From Microlunatus panaciterrae (GTDB taxonomy: Bacteria > Actinomycetota > Actinomycetes > Propionibacteriales > Propionibacteriaceae), in NCBI RefSeq assembly GCF_016907535.1, contig NZ_JAFBCF010000001.1, positions 1,054,001 to 1,118,000 on the forward strand: a stretch of DNA of 64,000 bases, written 5' to 3'. Positions 54,531 to 63,251 of the stretch are shown here, in pieces. The position numbers were made by a program, and so were the translations under genes. A model generated the notes under the pieces. The model made no database searches. It was given only the letters and a program-made list of their open reading frames with translations, and was not told the DNA's origin. The stretch's first letter is position 1. Each line of letters begins with the position of its first letter.

Positions 54531-55946
54531 ATGAGCCAGATGGAGCAGGAGCGTCCGTCGACAGTCGGACAGCTCCGGGAGCAGGGCTATGTCACCCGGG
54601 GCATCAAGCAGGAGATCCGCGACAACCTCGTCCACCGGCTGCGTTCGGGCGACGACGCCTTCCCGGGCATCGTCGGTTTCGGCGAGTCGGTGCTGCCCCA
54701 GCTGGAGAGCGCGCTGCTGGCCGGCCACGACCTGGTGCTGCTGGGCGAACGCGGCCAGGGCAAGACGCGGCTGATGCGGACGTTGGTGAGTCTGCTCGAC
54801 GAGTGGAGCCCCGAGGTCGCCGGCTGCGAGATCCACGACGACCCCGAACACCCCGTCTGTGTCCGCTGCCGGGCGCTGGCGGCCGAGCTCGGTGATGACC
54901 TGCCGATCAGCTGGCGGCACCGCGACGACCGGTACACCGAGAAGCTCGCCACCCCGGACACCTCGGTCGGTGACCTGATCGGCGACGTCGACCCGGTCAA
55001 GGTGGCGCAGGGCCGTACCCTCGGCGACCCGGAGACCATTCACTACGGCCTCGTACCCCGGACCAACCGCGGCGTCTTCGGGCTGAACGAGCTGCCGGAC
55101 CTGGCCGAGCGCATCCAGGTCGCGCTGTTCAACGTGCTCGAGGAGCGCGACATCCAAGTCCGTGGCTACTCGCTGCGGCTGCCGCTGGACGTGCTGCTGA
55201 TCGCCACGGCGAACCCGGAGGACTACACCAACCGCGGCCGCATCATCACCCCGCTCAAGGACCGGTTCGGCGCCGAGATCAGGACGCACTACCTGACCGA
55301 GCTGCCCGACGAGGTGACGCTGCTGCGGCAGGAGGCCCGGCTGGTCGCCGAGGTCGGTGATCATCTGCTGGAGGTGCTGGCCAGGCTGACCCGGGGGCTG
55401 CGGGAGTCGTCCTCGGTCGATCAGCGTTCCGGGGTGTCGGCCCGCTTCACCATCGCCGCTGCGGAGGGGGTGGCCGCCTCGGCGTTGCGCCGGGCGGCGC
55501 GCACCGGTGAGGACCAGGCGGTGGCCCGGGTCTGCGACCTGCCGTTGGTGCTGCCGGCGCTGCTCGGCAAGATCGAGTTCGAGATGGGCGAGGAAGGCCG
55601 CGAACGGGCCGTCCTGGAGCATCTGCTCAAGGTCGCGGTGGCGACCACCTTCCGCGAGCGTCTGGGCGGGCTGGACCTGAGCGGGTTCACCAACCTGTTC
55701 GGGGAGGGTGACGTGGTGGAGACCGGGGAGCTGGTCCCGGCCGACCAGCTGCTGTCGCAGCTCGGCACCGTGCCGGGACTGTCGAAGGTGCTGGACCGGC
55801 TGGGCTACACCGATGCCGAGCTGACCAGCGATCCGCCCTCGGTGGGCCAGGCGGCAGCCGCGGCGGAGTTCGTACTCGAGGGGCTGCACCTGACCCGGCG
55901 GATCGACAAGGCCACGGTCGACGGCCGTACGGTCTACGGCGGCTGA
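54531..55946 (+). CDS. MoxR/ChlI-type AAA ATPase with cysteine insertion
   Basis: 471 residues. Walker A GERGQGKTR (72-80), an unusual Walker B in GVFGLNELPDL, and sensor regions TANPEDYTNRGRII. Between them residues 99-113 hold Cys99, Cys110 and Cys113 with His102 and His108, a possible zinc knuckle. Such ATPases pair with VWA proteins as chaperones for metal insertion or protein activation. Start at 54531 from the -10 spacing. Followed by vwa 2 bases after its stop. Confidence 0.87.
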   Translation: MSQMEQERPSTVGQLREQGYVTRGIKQEIRDNLVHRLRSGDDAFPGIVGFGESVLPQLESALLAGHDLVLLGERGQGKTRLMRTLVSLLDEWSPEVAGCEIHDDPEHPVCVRCRALAAELGDDLPISWRHRDDRYTEKLATPDTSVGDLIGDVDPVKVAQGRTLGDPETIHYGLVPRTNRGVFGLNELPDLAERIQVALFNVLEERDIQVRGYSLRLPLDVLLIATANPEDYTNRGRIITPLKDRFGAEIRTHYLTELPDEVTLLRQEARLVAEVGDHLLEVLARLTRGLRESSSVDQRSGVSARFTIAAAEGVAASALRRAARTGEDQAVARVCDLPLVLPALLGKIEFEMGEEGRERAVLEHLLKVAVATTFRERLGGLDLSGFTNLFGEGDVVETGELVPADQLLSQLGTVPGLSKVLDRLGYTDAELTSDPPSVGQAAAAAEFVLEGLHLTRRIDKATVDGRTVYGG

Positions 55947-55948
55947 TC

Positions 55949-57937
55949 ATGGCCGGCCGAGCTGATGATCACGGCGACCGGCACGGACGGTTCCGCTACG
56001 GGCCGTGGCGGGGAGGGCCGGACCCGCTGGCGCCGCCGTACGACGTCAGGGCCGCGATCGACCAGGTGGGCCGCGACATGCTGGCCTCCGGCAACCTCAG
56101 GGAGGCACTCCGAGACCTGATGCGCGACGGCGTCGACGGCCGCGGCGGGCTGGACAAGCTGGCTCAGCGGATCCGCAAGATGCGCCAGCGCGCACGACGG
56201 CGGGGCGATCTCGGCGGCACCCTCGATCAGGTCCGGGCGGCGCTGGACCAGGCACTGGCGGCCGAGCGCGAGACGCTGGCCGGGGCGGAGGACCTGGACG
56301 CCCGGCTGGCCGAGATGGAGCTCGACACGCTGCCCGACGACGTGGCCGGTGCCGTCCGGGCGCTGGAGGGCTACGACTGGCGCTCGGACGAGGCGCGCAA
56401 CCTCTTCGACTCGATCCAGGACATGCTGCGCCGGGAGATCCTCGACGCGCAGTTCGCGGGGATGAAGCAGGCGCTGGAGCAGCCGGACTCCGAGAGCATG
56501 CAGCGGGTCAAGGACATGCTGGCCGACCTCAACGCGCTGCTGGCGGCTCATGCACGCAACGAGGACACCCAGGACCAGTTCGACGACTTCATGGCCAAGC
56601 ACGGCGAGTTCTTCCCCGACCAGCCCAGCAACGTCGAGGAGCTGATCGACTCGCTGGCCCGGCAGCAGGCGGCGGCCCAGCGGATGATGAACTCGCTCAG
56701 CCCCGAGCAGCGCGAACAACTGAGCCAGCTGATGAGCCAGGCGCTGTCGGATGCGGACCTGGCGTCCGAGATGGCCCAGCTCAGCGACAACCTGCGGTCC
56801 CTGCGGCCGGGTCTGGACCGTCAGTCCCCCACCGGCATGCGCGGCCAGCAGCCGCTGGGCTACAGCGAGGCCGTCGAGGCCGTCGCCGAGCTGGCCGACC
56901 TGGAGGCGCTGGAGGCACAGCTGTCCCAGGACCACGCCGGAGCGAGCCTCGACGACGTCGACGTGGAGATGCTCGAGCGCCGGCTGGGCGACGGCGCGGT
57001 CCGCGACCTGGCGGCGTTGCGGGACCTGGAGCGGGAGCTGGAGCAGCAGGGCTATCTCCGGCGTACCGAGGACGGGCTGCGGCTGACGCCCAGGGCGGTG
57101 CGGCGGCTCGGCGAGTCTGCGCTGCGCCGGGTCTTCGCCCAGTTGGAGGCGAACGGCCAGGGAGACCACTCCGACCACCGGACCGGCTCGGCGGACGAGC
57201 CGACCGGCCAGACCCGGGCCTGGGTGTTCGGCGACGAGCTGCCGATCGACACCCCTCGGACGGTGGGCAACGCGCTGCGCCGCAAGGCAACCAGTGGGCT
57301 CCCGGCCGGCGGGGTCACGCTGGAGGTGGAGGACTTCGAGGTCACCGAGACGGAACGGCGGACCAGCGCAGCGGTGGCGCTGTGCGTGGACCTGTCGTTC
57401 TCGATGTTCAACGACGGCCGGTGGGGCCCGATGAAGCAGACGGCGCTGGCGTTGTCACACCTGGTCGAGACCCGGTTCCGCCAGGATGCGCTGCAGGTGA
57501 TCGGCTTCAACCTGCTGGCCCGCAGGCTCTCCCCCGTGGCGTTGGCCGAGGCCGAACCCGAGTGGGTGCAGGGCACCAACCTGCAGCACGCCCTGATGCT
57601 GGCGTCCCGGCATCTGCGCCGGCACCCGGACGCCGAGCCGGTGGTGATGGTGGTCACCGACGGGGAGCCGACCGCACACCTGCTCGGCGACGGTCAGCCG
57701 TTCTTCCGCTGGCCGACCACGATCGACACACTGCGAGCAACGGTCGCCCAGGTGGATGAGCTGGCCCGCTATGGGGCCACCATCAACACCTTCATGCTGG
57801 GTGAGGACGAGGGCCTGGCCAGGTTCGTCGACGCGATCGCCCGCCGCGCCGGCGGCCGGGTGTTCACCCCCGACATCGGTCGGCTCGGCGAGTACGTCGT
57901 GGCCGACTACCTCCGGGCCCGTCGCGGCCGCCGCTGA
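55949..57937 (+). CDS. VWA-domain protein, partner of MoxR-type ATPase
   Basis: 662 residues. Long helical, Gln/Glu-rich N-terminal two-thirds with repeated LSPEQREQL and AELADLEALE heptad-like stretches, then a von Willebrand A domain at about 470-655 with the metal-ion site DLSFSM (about residue 481) and downstream Thr and Asp (VVTDGEP). Together with the preceding ATPase it forms a MoxR/VWA pair whose client is unknown. A 94-bp palindrome follows immediately. Confidence 0.87.
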   Translation: MAGRADDHGDRHGRFRYGPWRGGPDPLAPPYDVRAAIDQVGRDMLASGNLREALRDLMRDGVDGRGGLDKLAQRIRKMRQRARRRGDLGGTLDQVRAALDQALAAERETLAGAEDLDARLAEMELDTLPDDVAGAVRALEGYDWRSDEARNLFDSIQDMLRREILDAQFAGMKQALEQPDSESMQRVKDMLADLNALLAAHARNEDTQDQFDDFMAKHGEFFPDQPSNVEELIDSLARQQAAAQRMMNSLSPEQREQLSQLMSQALSDADLASEMAQLSDNLRSLRPGLDRQSPTGMRGQQPLGYSEAVEAVAELADLEALEAQLSQDHAGASLDDVDVEMLERRLGDGAVRDLAALRDLERELEQQGYLRRTEDGLRLTPRAVRRLGESALRRVFAQLEANGQGDHSDHRTGSADEPTGQTRAWVFGDELPIDTPRTVGNALRRKATSGLPAGGVTLEVEDFEVTETERRTSAAVALCVDLSFSMFNDGRWGPMKQTALALSHLVETRFRQDALQVIGFNLLARRLSPVALAEAEPEWVQGTNLQHALMLASRHLRRHPDAEPVVMVVTDGEPTAHLLGDGQPFFRWPTTIDTLRATVAQVDELARYGATINTFMLGEDEGLARFVDAIARRAGGRVFTPDIGRLGEYVVADYLRARRGRR

Positions 57938-57943
57938 GCCTTC

Positions 57944-58037
57944 GTCGGTTTCCCAAGTCGACTAGGGAAACTGGTACGTGGCCAGGCAAATTTGCCTGGC
58001 CACGTGACTGTTTCCCTAGTCGACTTGGGAAACCGAC
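57944..58037. terminator. 94-bp near-perfect palindrome
   Basis: Two 47-base arms meet without a loop at 57990/57991 (AAA|TTT); 44 of 47 pairs match, the three mismatches lying together near 57972-57975 (with partners at 58006-58009). It carries a SalI site (GTCGAC) in each arm. It lies between convergent vwa and pth and ends 4 bases before the pth stop, so it may end both transcripts; its length is far beyond an ordinary terminator. Confidence 0.7.
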
Positions 58038-58041
58038 AGGG

Positions 58042-58620
58042 TCAGGAGTTGAACTTGCTCTGGGTACGTTCCAGGCCCTCGAGGACCAGGCACTCGACGG
58101 CGTCCGCGGCGCGGCCCACCTCGAGGGCGAGGTCGGCCCGAAGGCTGGCCGGGAAGTCGCTCAGTACGAAGTCCGACGGTTCCTGCCGTCCCGGGGGGCG
58201 GCCGATGCCGAACCGGACCCGGTAGAAGTCCCCGGTGTTCAGCGACTTCCTGATCGACTTGAGCCCGTTGTGCCCGTTGTCGCCGCCGCCGAACTTCACC
58301 CTGAGCTGGGTGAAGTCGATGTCCAGCTCGTCATGGATCACGATCACCCGCTCCGGGGCGATCTTGTAGTAGTTCGCCAGCTTGGACACCGGCCCGCCGG
58401 TCTCGTTCATGAACGTACGGGACTTGACCAGCGCCACCCGGACCGCGTCGGCTCCGACGCCGCCGATCCGTCCTTCGGCGACCTCGGCCCGCATGCCCTT
58501 GGGGGCGGAGAACCTCGTGGCCGCGCGACGCGCCAGCTCATCAACCACCAGGTAACCGACGTTGTGCCGGTGACCTGCGTAGGTCGGGCCCGGATTACCG
58601 AGCCCGACCACTAGCCACAT
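58042..58620 (-). CDS. pth: Peptidyl-tRNA hydrolase
   Basis: 192 residues. Releases peptides from tRNA lost from ribosomes. VVGLGNPGPTYAGHRHNVGY (4-23) holds the catalytic His20 region, and FMNETGGPV, HDELDI and GGDNGHNGLKSI complete the active site. The ATG at 58620 lies 19 bases after the rplY stop; the longer upstream frame is not supported. The pair rplY-pth is common. Confidence 0.96.
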   Translation of the reverse strand: MWLVVGLGNPGPTYAGHRHNVGYLVVDELARRAATRFSAPKGMRAEVAEGRIGGVGADAVRVALVKSRTFMNETGGPVSKLANYYKIAPERVIVIHDELDIDFTQLRVKFGGGDNGHNGLKSIRKSLNTGDFYRVRFGIGRPPGRQEPSDFVLSDFPASLRADLALEVGRAADAVECLVLEGLERTQSKFNS

Positions 58621-58639
58621 GTACTGTCTCGCAGGAGGA

Positions 58640-59311
58640 TTACTCGGACGCTTCCTCAGCAGCCTCAGCATTGCCGCTCTCCGCCTCTTCAGCGGTCTCG
58701 GTGCCCTCGGCGATCGTCGGCTCGATGCCAACCTCAGCCTCGGCCTCGGCCAGCTCGGCCTCCAGCGCCTCCTGCGACTGCTGGGCGCTGATGTTGACGA
58801 TCAGCACCTCGGGGTCGTCGATCAGCGTCGAGCCCTCGGGCAGCTTCAGGTCGCTGGCCAGGATCTGCGAACCGGCCCGCAGGCCCTCGATCGACACCAC
58901 GACCTCGGTCGGGATGTGGGTGGCCTCGGCCTCGACCGAGACACTGTTGCGGTCCACCACGACCAGGGTGTCCGGAGCGGCGTCGCCCTCGACGTGCACA
59001 GCGACGTCGACGGTGACCTTCTCGCCGCGGCGCACGATCAGCAGGTCGACGTGCTCGATGGTGTGCTTGATCGGGTCGCGCTGCACCTGCTTGGGCAGGG
59101 CCAGCTGGGACTTGCCGTCAACGTCGACCGCCAGCAACGCGTTGGCGGTACGCAGCGCCAGCAGGGTCTCGTGCCCCGGCAGGGTGATGTGGATCGGGTC
59201 GGTTCCGTGTCCGTACAGCACGGCGGGAACCTTGTCGGCGCGGCGGATCCGGCGCGCTGCACCCTTGCCGAACTCGGTACGCAACTCGGCGGTCAGCTTT
59301 ACCTCGGGCAC
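58640..59311 (-). CDS. rplY: 50S ribosomal protein L25/general stress protein Ctc
   Basis: 223 residues: L25 domain (about 1-95, EFGKGAARRIRRADKVPAVLYG) binding 5S rRNA, then the Ctc beta domain and an acidic Glu/Ala-rich tail. GTG start at 59311 with GAGGAG upstream, matching the family start (MPEVKL). Precedes pth. The acidic tail is longer than in E. coli, as in other actinobacteria. Confidence 0.95.
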   Translation of the reverse strand: MPEVKLTAELRTEFGKGAARRIRRADKVPAVLYGHGTDPIHITLPGHETLLALRTANALLAVDVDGKSQLALPKQVQRDPIKHTIEHVDLLIVRRGEKVTVDVAVHVEGDAAPDTLVVVDRNSVSVEAEATHIPTEVVVSIEGLRAGSQILASDLKLPEGSTLIDDPEVLIVNISAQQSQEALEAELAEAEAEVGIEPTIAEGTETAEEAESGNAEAAEEASE

Positions 59312-59472
59312 GGACTCACTCCTCGAACTTCGATGCACAACGCTTTGATGTACATGGGTTAATCACATCGGACGGGTGCTTCGGTGAGGACGTCACTGAG
59401 AGGCGGACCTAGTCGATCACGGTCAGTGTGACCCTCGCCGAGGCAACCTGGACAGCCTAGCCCAGCAGGGCT

Positions 59473-59518
59473 CCGGGTGGGAAATTCACCCGGCCCCGTC
59501 ACCCGGCCCGTCGGGCCG
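59473..59518 (-). terminator. Tandem hairpins downstream of prs
   Basis: CGGCCC/GGGCCG (59504-59518, 3-base loop) and CCGGGTG/CACCCGG (59473-59493, 7-base loop) follow the prs stop at 59554. They probably end the glmU-prs transcript. No T-tract. Confidence 0.5.
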
Positions 59519-59553
59519 TCCCACGCAGCCGGTCGACCGCTCGCCGGCGAGGC

Positions 59554-60531
59554 TCAGCTCTGTCCGCCGAACAGGCTGGTGACCGAGCCGTCCTCGAAGA
59601 CGGCATTGATCGCCCGCGCGATCAGCGGACCGATCGACAGCACGGTCAGGGTCTCGAACCGACGCTCCTCGGGGATCGGCAGCGTGTTGGTGACGATGAC
59701 CTCCTCGAACGCCGACGCACTCAGCCGATCGAACGCCGGCCCGGACAGCACCGGGTGCGTCGCGGCGGCGATTACCTTCTTGGCGCCGCGGGCCATCAGC
59801 GCCTCCGCGGCCTGGCAGATGGTGCCGCCGGTGTCGATCATGTCGTCGACCAGCAGGCAGACCCTGCCCTCCACCTCACCGACGACCTCGTGCACCGCCA
59901 CCGTGTTGGCGATGTTCGGGTCACGCCGCTTGTGGATGATCGCCAGACTGCAGTTGAGCTTGTCGGTCCACATGTCCGCCAGCCGGACCCGGCCGGCGTC
60001 AGGCGAGACGACCGTCATCTCCGAGGTGTCGTACTTGGACTGGATATAGTCCGACAGCACCGGCAACGCCCACAGGTGGTCCACCGGCCCGTCGAAGAAC
60101 CCCTGGATCTGGGCGGCGTGCAGGTCCACCGACATGAGTCGGCTGGCGCCGGCGGTCTTGTACAGGTCGGCCACCAGCCGGGCGGAGATCGGCTCCCGAC
60201 CGGCGTGCTTCTTGTCCTGACGAGCGTACGGATAGAACGGAGCCACCACGGTGATCCGCTTGGCCGACGCCCGCTTGAGCGCATCGACCATGATCAACTG
60301 TTCCATCAGCCACTCGTTGACCGGCGCCGCGTGGCTCTGGATCACGAAGGCGTCGCAGCCGCGGACCGACTCCTCGAAGCGTACGTAGATCTCGGAGTTG
60401 GCATAGTTCATCGCCCGGGTCGGGACGATCTCCACGCCCATCAGCTCGGCGATCTCACCGGCAAGTTCGGGAAAGGCCCTCCCCGAGAAGAGCATCAACT
60501 GCTTCTGGGTGGGCTTCTTCACACCGCTCAC
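59554..60531 (-). CDS. prs: Ribose-phosphate diphosphokinase (PRPP synthetase)
   Basis: 325 residues. Makes PRPP from ribose-5-phosphate and ATP for nucleotide, His and Trp synthesis. The PRPP loop CLLVDDMIDTGGT and the flexible loop PYARQDKKHAGREPI are intact. GTG start overlapping the glmU stop (GTGA). Conserved glmU-prs operon. Confidence 0.97.
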   Translation of the reverse strand: MSGVKKPTQKQLMLFSGRAFPELAGEIAELMGVEIVPTRAMNYANSEIYVRFEESVRGCDAFVIQSHAAPVNEWLMEQLIMVDALKRASAKRITVVAPFYPYARQDKKHAGREPISARLVADLYKTAGASRLMSVDLHAAQIQGFFDGPVDHLWALPVLSDYIQSKYDTSEMTVVSPDAGRVRLADMWTDKLNCSLAIIHKRRDPNIANTVAVHEVVGEVEGRVCLLVDDMIDTGGTICQAAEALMARGAKKVIAAATHPVLSGPAFDRLSASAFEEVIVTNTLPIPEERRFETLTVLSIGPLIARAINAVFEDGSVTSLFGGQS

Positions 60532-62015
60532 GACTGGTCTCCCTGCTGGGTCTGGGCATCGGAGGAGGCGGATGCCTCAGCTGCCGCCTCGGCTGTCTTG
60601 GAGCCGGCGCGCTTGCGGGCGACCCAGCCATTGATGTTGCGCTGTCGGCCGCGCGCCACCGCGAGCTGACCCGGGTCGACGTCGCCGGTCACCGCGGACC
60701 CGGCCGCCACGTAGGCGCCGTCACCGATGGTGACCGGTGCGGTCAACACCGAGTTGCTGCCGACGAAGCTGTACCGGCCGACTGTGGTGACGGCCTTGGT
60801 GACCCCGTCGTAGTTGGCGAAGATGGTGCCGGCTCCGATGTTGGCGCCCTCACCGATCACGACGTCGCCGGCGTAGGTCAGATGCGGCACCTTCGCGCCC
60901 GGTCCGATCCGGGCGTTCTTGGTCTCGACGAAGGTACCGATCTTGCCCTTCGCCTCGAGGATCGTGCCGGGCCGCAGGTAGGCGAACGGTCCGACCACGG
61001 CGCCGGCCCCGATGGAGGCGAGCGACCCCTGGGTGCGGGTGACGGTGGCGTTCTCCCCCACCTCGACGTCGGTCAGTGTCGTCTCCGGCCCGATCACGGC
61101 CCCGGTGGCGACCGACGTGGCCCCCTGCAGCGTCGTGCCCGGTAGCAGGGTGACGTCCTCGGCCAGGTCGACGTCGGCGTGGATCCAGGTGGTGGCTGGG
61201 TCGGCGATGGTGACACCGGCCCGCATCCACCGCTCCAGGATCCGCCTGTTCATCTCGGCGTTCATCCTCGACAGCTGCAGCCGGTCGTTGATCCCTTCGG
61301 TCTGCCACAGGTCCTCGATCACGAAGGCACCGACTCTGCCACCGGACCGGCGGGCGACCGAGATCACGTCGGTCAGGTAGAGCTCGCCCTGGTCGTTGTT
61401 GGCGGTGAGCTGACCGAGACCCTCCCGCAGCACCTCCGCGTCGAACACGTAGATGCCCGAGTTGATCTCGGTCACCCGGCGTTCATGCTCGGCCGCGTCG
61501 CGCTCTTCGACGATCCGGGCGACGGTGTCGTCGTCGTCGCGGATGATCCGGCCGTATCCGGTCGGGTTGGCGACATGCGCGGTCAACACCGTGATGGCGT
61601 CGCCGGCCTCCCGATGCGTCGTCACCAGCTCCTTCAGCGTCTCGCCGGTCAGCATCGGCACATCGCCGTACGTCACGACGATCTCACCGGCGAGCTCTCC
61701 GAGCTCGGCCAGGCCGCACTGCACGGCATGCCCGGTGCCCTTCTGCTCGGCCTGCACCGCCGTCCTCACGTGCGGGGCGATGTCGGTCAGGTGCGCCTGC
61801 ACCTGCTCGCGCTGGTGTCCGACCACCACCACCAGGTGCTGGGGCTCGACGGCGGTCGCCGCGTCGACGGCATAGCTGAGCATCGAGTGCCCGGCGACCT
61901 CGTGCAGCAGCTTGGAGCGGGCCGACTTCATCCGGGTGCCGCCGCCGGCAGCGAGGACCACGACGGCCGCGATAGGGGCGGCCCTCCGGTCGGCGGGATC
62001 TGGCCGTGCAGACAA
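60528..62015 (-). CDS. glmU: Bifunctional N-acetylglucosamine-1-phosphate uridyltransferase/glucosamine-1-phosphate acetyltransferase
   Basis: 495 residues. N-terminal uridyltransferase (LAAGGGTRMKSARSK, about 20-34) and a C-terminal left-handed beta-helix acetyltransferase with repeated hexapeptides (IGEGANIGAGTIFANYDG). Produces UDP-GlcNAc for peptidoglycan. TTG start at 62015 with AAGGGAG 5 bases upstream; the open frame continues upstream through the tRNA gene and is rejected. Ala-rich tail at the end. Confidence 0.95.
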   Translation of the reverse strand: MSARPDPADRRAAPIAAVVVLAAGGGTRMKSARSKLLHEVAGHSMLSYAVDAATAVEPQHLVVVVGHQREQVQAHLTDIAPHVRTAVQAEQKGTGHAVQCGLAELGELAGEIVVTYGDVPMLTGETLKELVTTHREAGDAITVLTAHVANPTGYGRIIRDDDDTVARIVEERDAAEHERRVTEINSGIYVFDAEVLREGLGQLTANNDQGELYLTDVISVARRSGGRVGAFVIEDLWQTEGINDRLQLSRMNAEMNRRILERWMRAGVTIADPATTWIHADVDLAEDVTLLPGTTLQGATSVATGAVIGPETTLTDVEVGENATVTRTQGSLASIGAGAVVGPFAYLRPGTILEAKGKIGTFVETKNARIGPGAKVPHLTYAGDVVIGEGANIGAGTIFANYDGVTKAVTTVGRYSFVGSNSVLTAPVTIGDGAYVAAGSAVTGDVDPGQLAVARGRQRNINGWVARKRAGSKTAEAAAEASASSDAQTQQGDQS

Positions 62016-62058
62016 GTTGTCTCCCTTGCGATGGTGGCTCCCGGTACGGGATCGTCCG

Positions 62059-62137
62059 CTCCCCGGGTAGGAGTCGAACCTACGTCGCTCATCCTGATTC
62101 AAAGTCAGGCGGGCCCTGCCGGCAGACCAACCGGGGA
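62059..62137 (-). tRNA. tRNA-Gln (UUG), atypical loops
   Basis: Acceptor TCCCCGG/CCGGGGA, anticodon stem CCTGA/TCAGG with loop CTTTGAA giving UUG, T arm GTAGG-TTCGACT-CCTAC, and G as discriminator, all fitting tRNA-Gln. The D arm is 18 bases and the variable loop 9 bases (ATGAGCGAC), both longer than usual. I recall a tRNA-Gln gene next to glmU in mycobacteria as well. Confidence 0.75.
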
Positions 62138-62221
62138 ATGGCCGAATCCGGCAGAGATTCGGCAGGGACCAGAGTACGCATGCCCGCTGGCGGTTGCACG
62201 CCGCCTTGAAACCTACGGGTG

Positions 62222-62241
62222 CGTAAGTTACGGTTGCGTAA
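62222..62241. promoter_or_regulatory. Overlapping palindromes upstream of desaturase gene
   Basis: CGTAAGTTACG (62222-62232, perfect 5+1+5) overlaps TTACG-N4-CGTAA (62228-62241, perfect). The form suits a TetR-family dimer or tandem dimers; the TetR gene two positions downstream is the obvious candidate. Confidence 0.5.
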
Positions 62242-62278
62242 GCGTAGGTACAACTTTCTCCACCTCGATGGGACCACG

Positions 62279-63235
62279 ATGACGCAAGCCCCACCCGCCC
62301 CGTACGACGTCGCCGCCGACAGCCAGGTCGTCCCCGAGAAACGGCTCACCCTTGCCGCCCAGATTGCGCTGGGCGCGTTCATCGTGGTCCCGTTCCTCGC
62401 GTTGCTGGTCGCCGTGCCGATGGCCTGGGGCGGATGGCTCGGCTGGAAAGACGTGGTGCTCTTCCTCGCCTTCTATATGACGTCGGGCATGGGCATCACC
62501 GTCGGCTTCCACCGTTACTTCACCCACAAGTCGTTCAAGCCGAACCGCGGACTGAAGATCGCCCTGGCCATCGCCGGCAGCCTGGCCATCCAGGGCCCGG
62601 TGATCCGCTGGGTCGCCGACCACCGCAAGCACCACAAGTTCTCCGACCGCGACGGTGACCCGCACTCCCCCTGGCGCTACGGCACCAGCGTCGGCGCGCT
62701 GACCCGCGGGCTCGTCTACGCCCACATGCTCTGGATGTTCAACCCCGAGCAGACGCCCCGCCGCCAATACGCCCCCGACCTGATGAAGGACCCGGACCTG
62801 GTCAAGGTGGACAAGGCATTCCCCGCCATCCTCGCCTTCTCCCTGCTCGGCCCGGCGCTCATCGGCGGCCTCTGGTCGATGAGCTGGACAGGCGCCGCGA
62901 CGGCGTTCTTCTGGGCCTCACTGGTCCGGATCGGCCTGCTGCACCACGTCACCTGGTCGATCAACTCGATCTGCCATGCCGTCGGCCAGCGACCGTTCAA
63001 GAGCCGGGACAAGTCCGGCAACGTGTGGTGGCTGGCCCTGCTCAGCCACGGCGAGAGCTGGCACAACCTGCACCACGCCGACCCGACCTGTGCGCGGCAC
63101 GGCGTGCTGCCCGGCCAGATCGACACCTCGGCCCGGGTGATCTGGTTCTTCGAGAAGTTCGGCTGGGCCCGCGAGGTGCGTTGGCCGGTGGCCGAGCGGG
63201 TCGAGGCGCGCCGGGTGGCCGACACCCTTGGCTGA
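62279..63235 (+). CDS. Fatty acid (acyl-CoA) desaturase
   Basis: 318 residues, di-iron membrane desaturase. The three histidine boxes are HRYFTH (about 78-83), HRKHH (about 115-119) and HNLHH (about 263-267), with four hydrophobic helices. Introduces a double bond into acyl-CoA, most likely delta-9, for membrane fluidity. The ATG at 62279 follows GGGA at 5 bases; the longer frame upstream runs through the operator and is rejected. Confidence 0.92.
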   Translation: MTQAPPAPYDVAADSQVVPEKRLTLAAQIALGAFIVVPFLALLVAVPMAWGGWLGWKDVVLFLAFYMTSGMGITVGFHRYFTHKSFKPNRGLKIALAIAGSLAIQGPVIRWVADHRKHHKFSDRDGDPHSPWRYGTSVGALTRGLVYAHMLWMFNPEQTPRRQYAPDLMKDPDLVKVDKAFPAILAFSLLGPALIGGLWSMSWTGAATAFFWASLVRIGLLHHVTWSINSICHAVGQRPFKSRDKSGNVWWLALLSHGESWHNLHHADPTCARHGVLPGQIDTSARVIWFFEKFGWAREVRWPVAERVEARRVADTLG

Positions 63236-63251
63236 CAACGAGACTGTCCTG

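Noticed and set aside
56005-57759. 584-codon open frame inside the VWA gene
   Set aside because: Composition is Arg/Gly/Ala-rich with no motif; it is a shadow of a GC-rich gene whose own frame carries a clear VWA domain.
62016-62294. N-terminal extension of glmU across the tRNA gene
   Set aside because: The added residues are translated tRNA and promoter sequence; the TTG at 62015 has a good ribosome site.
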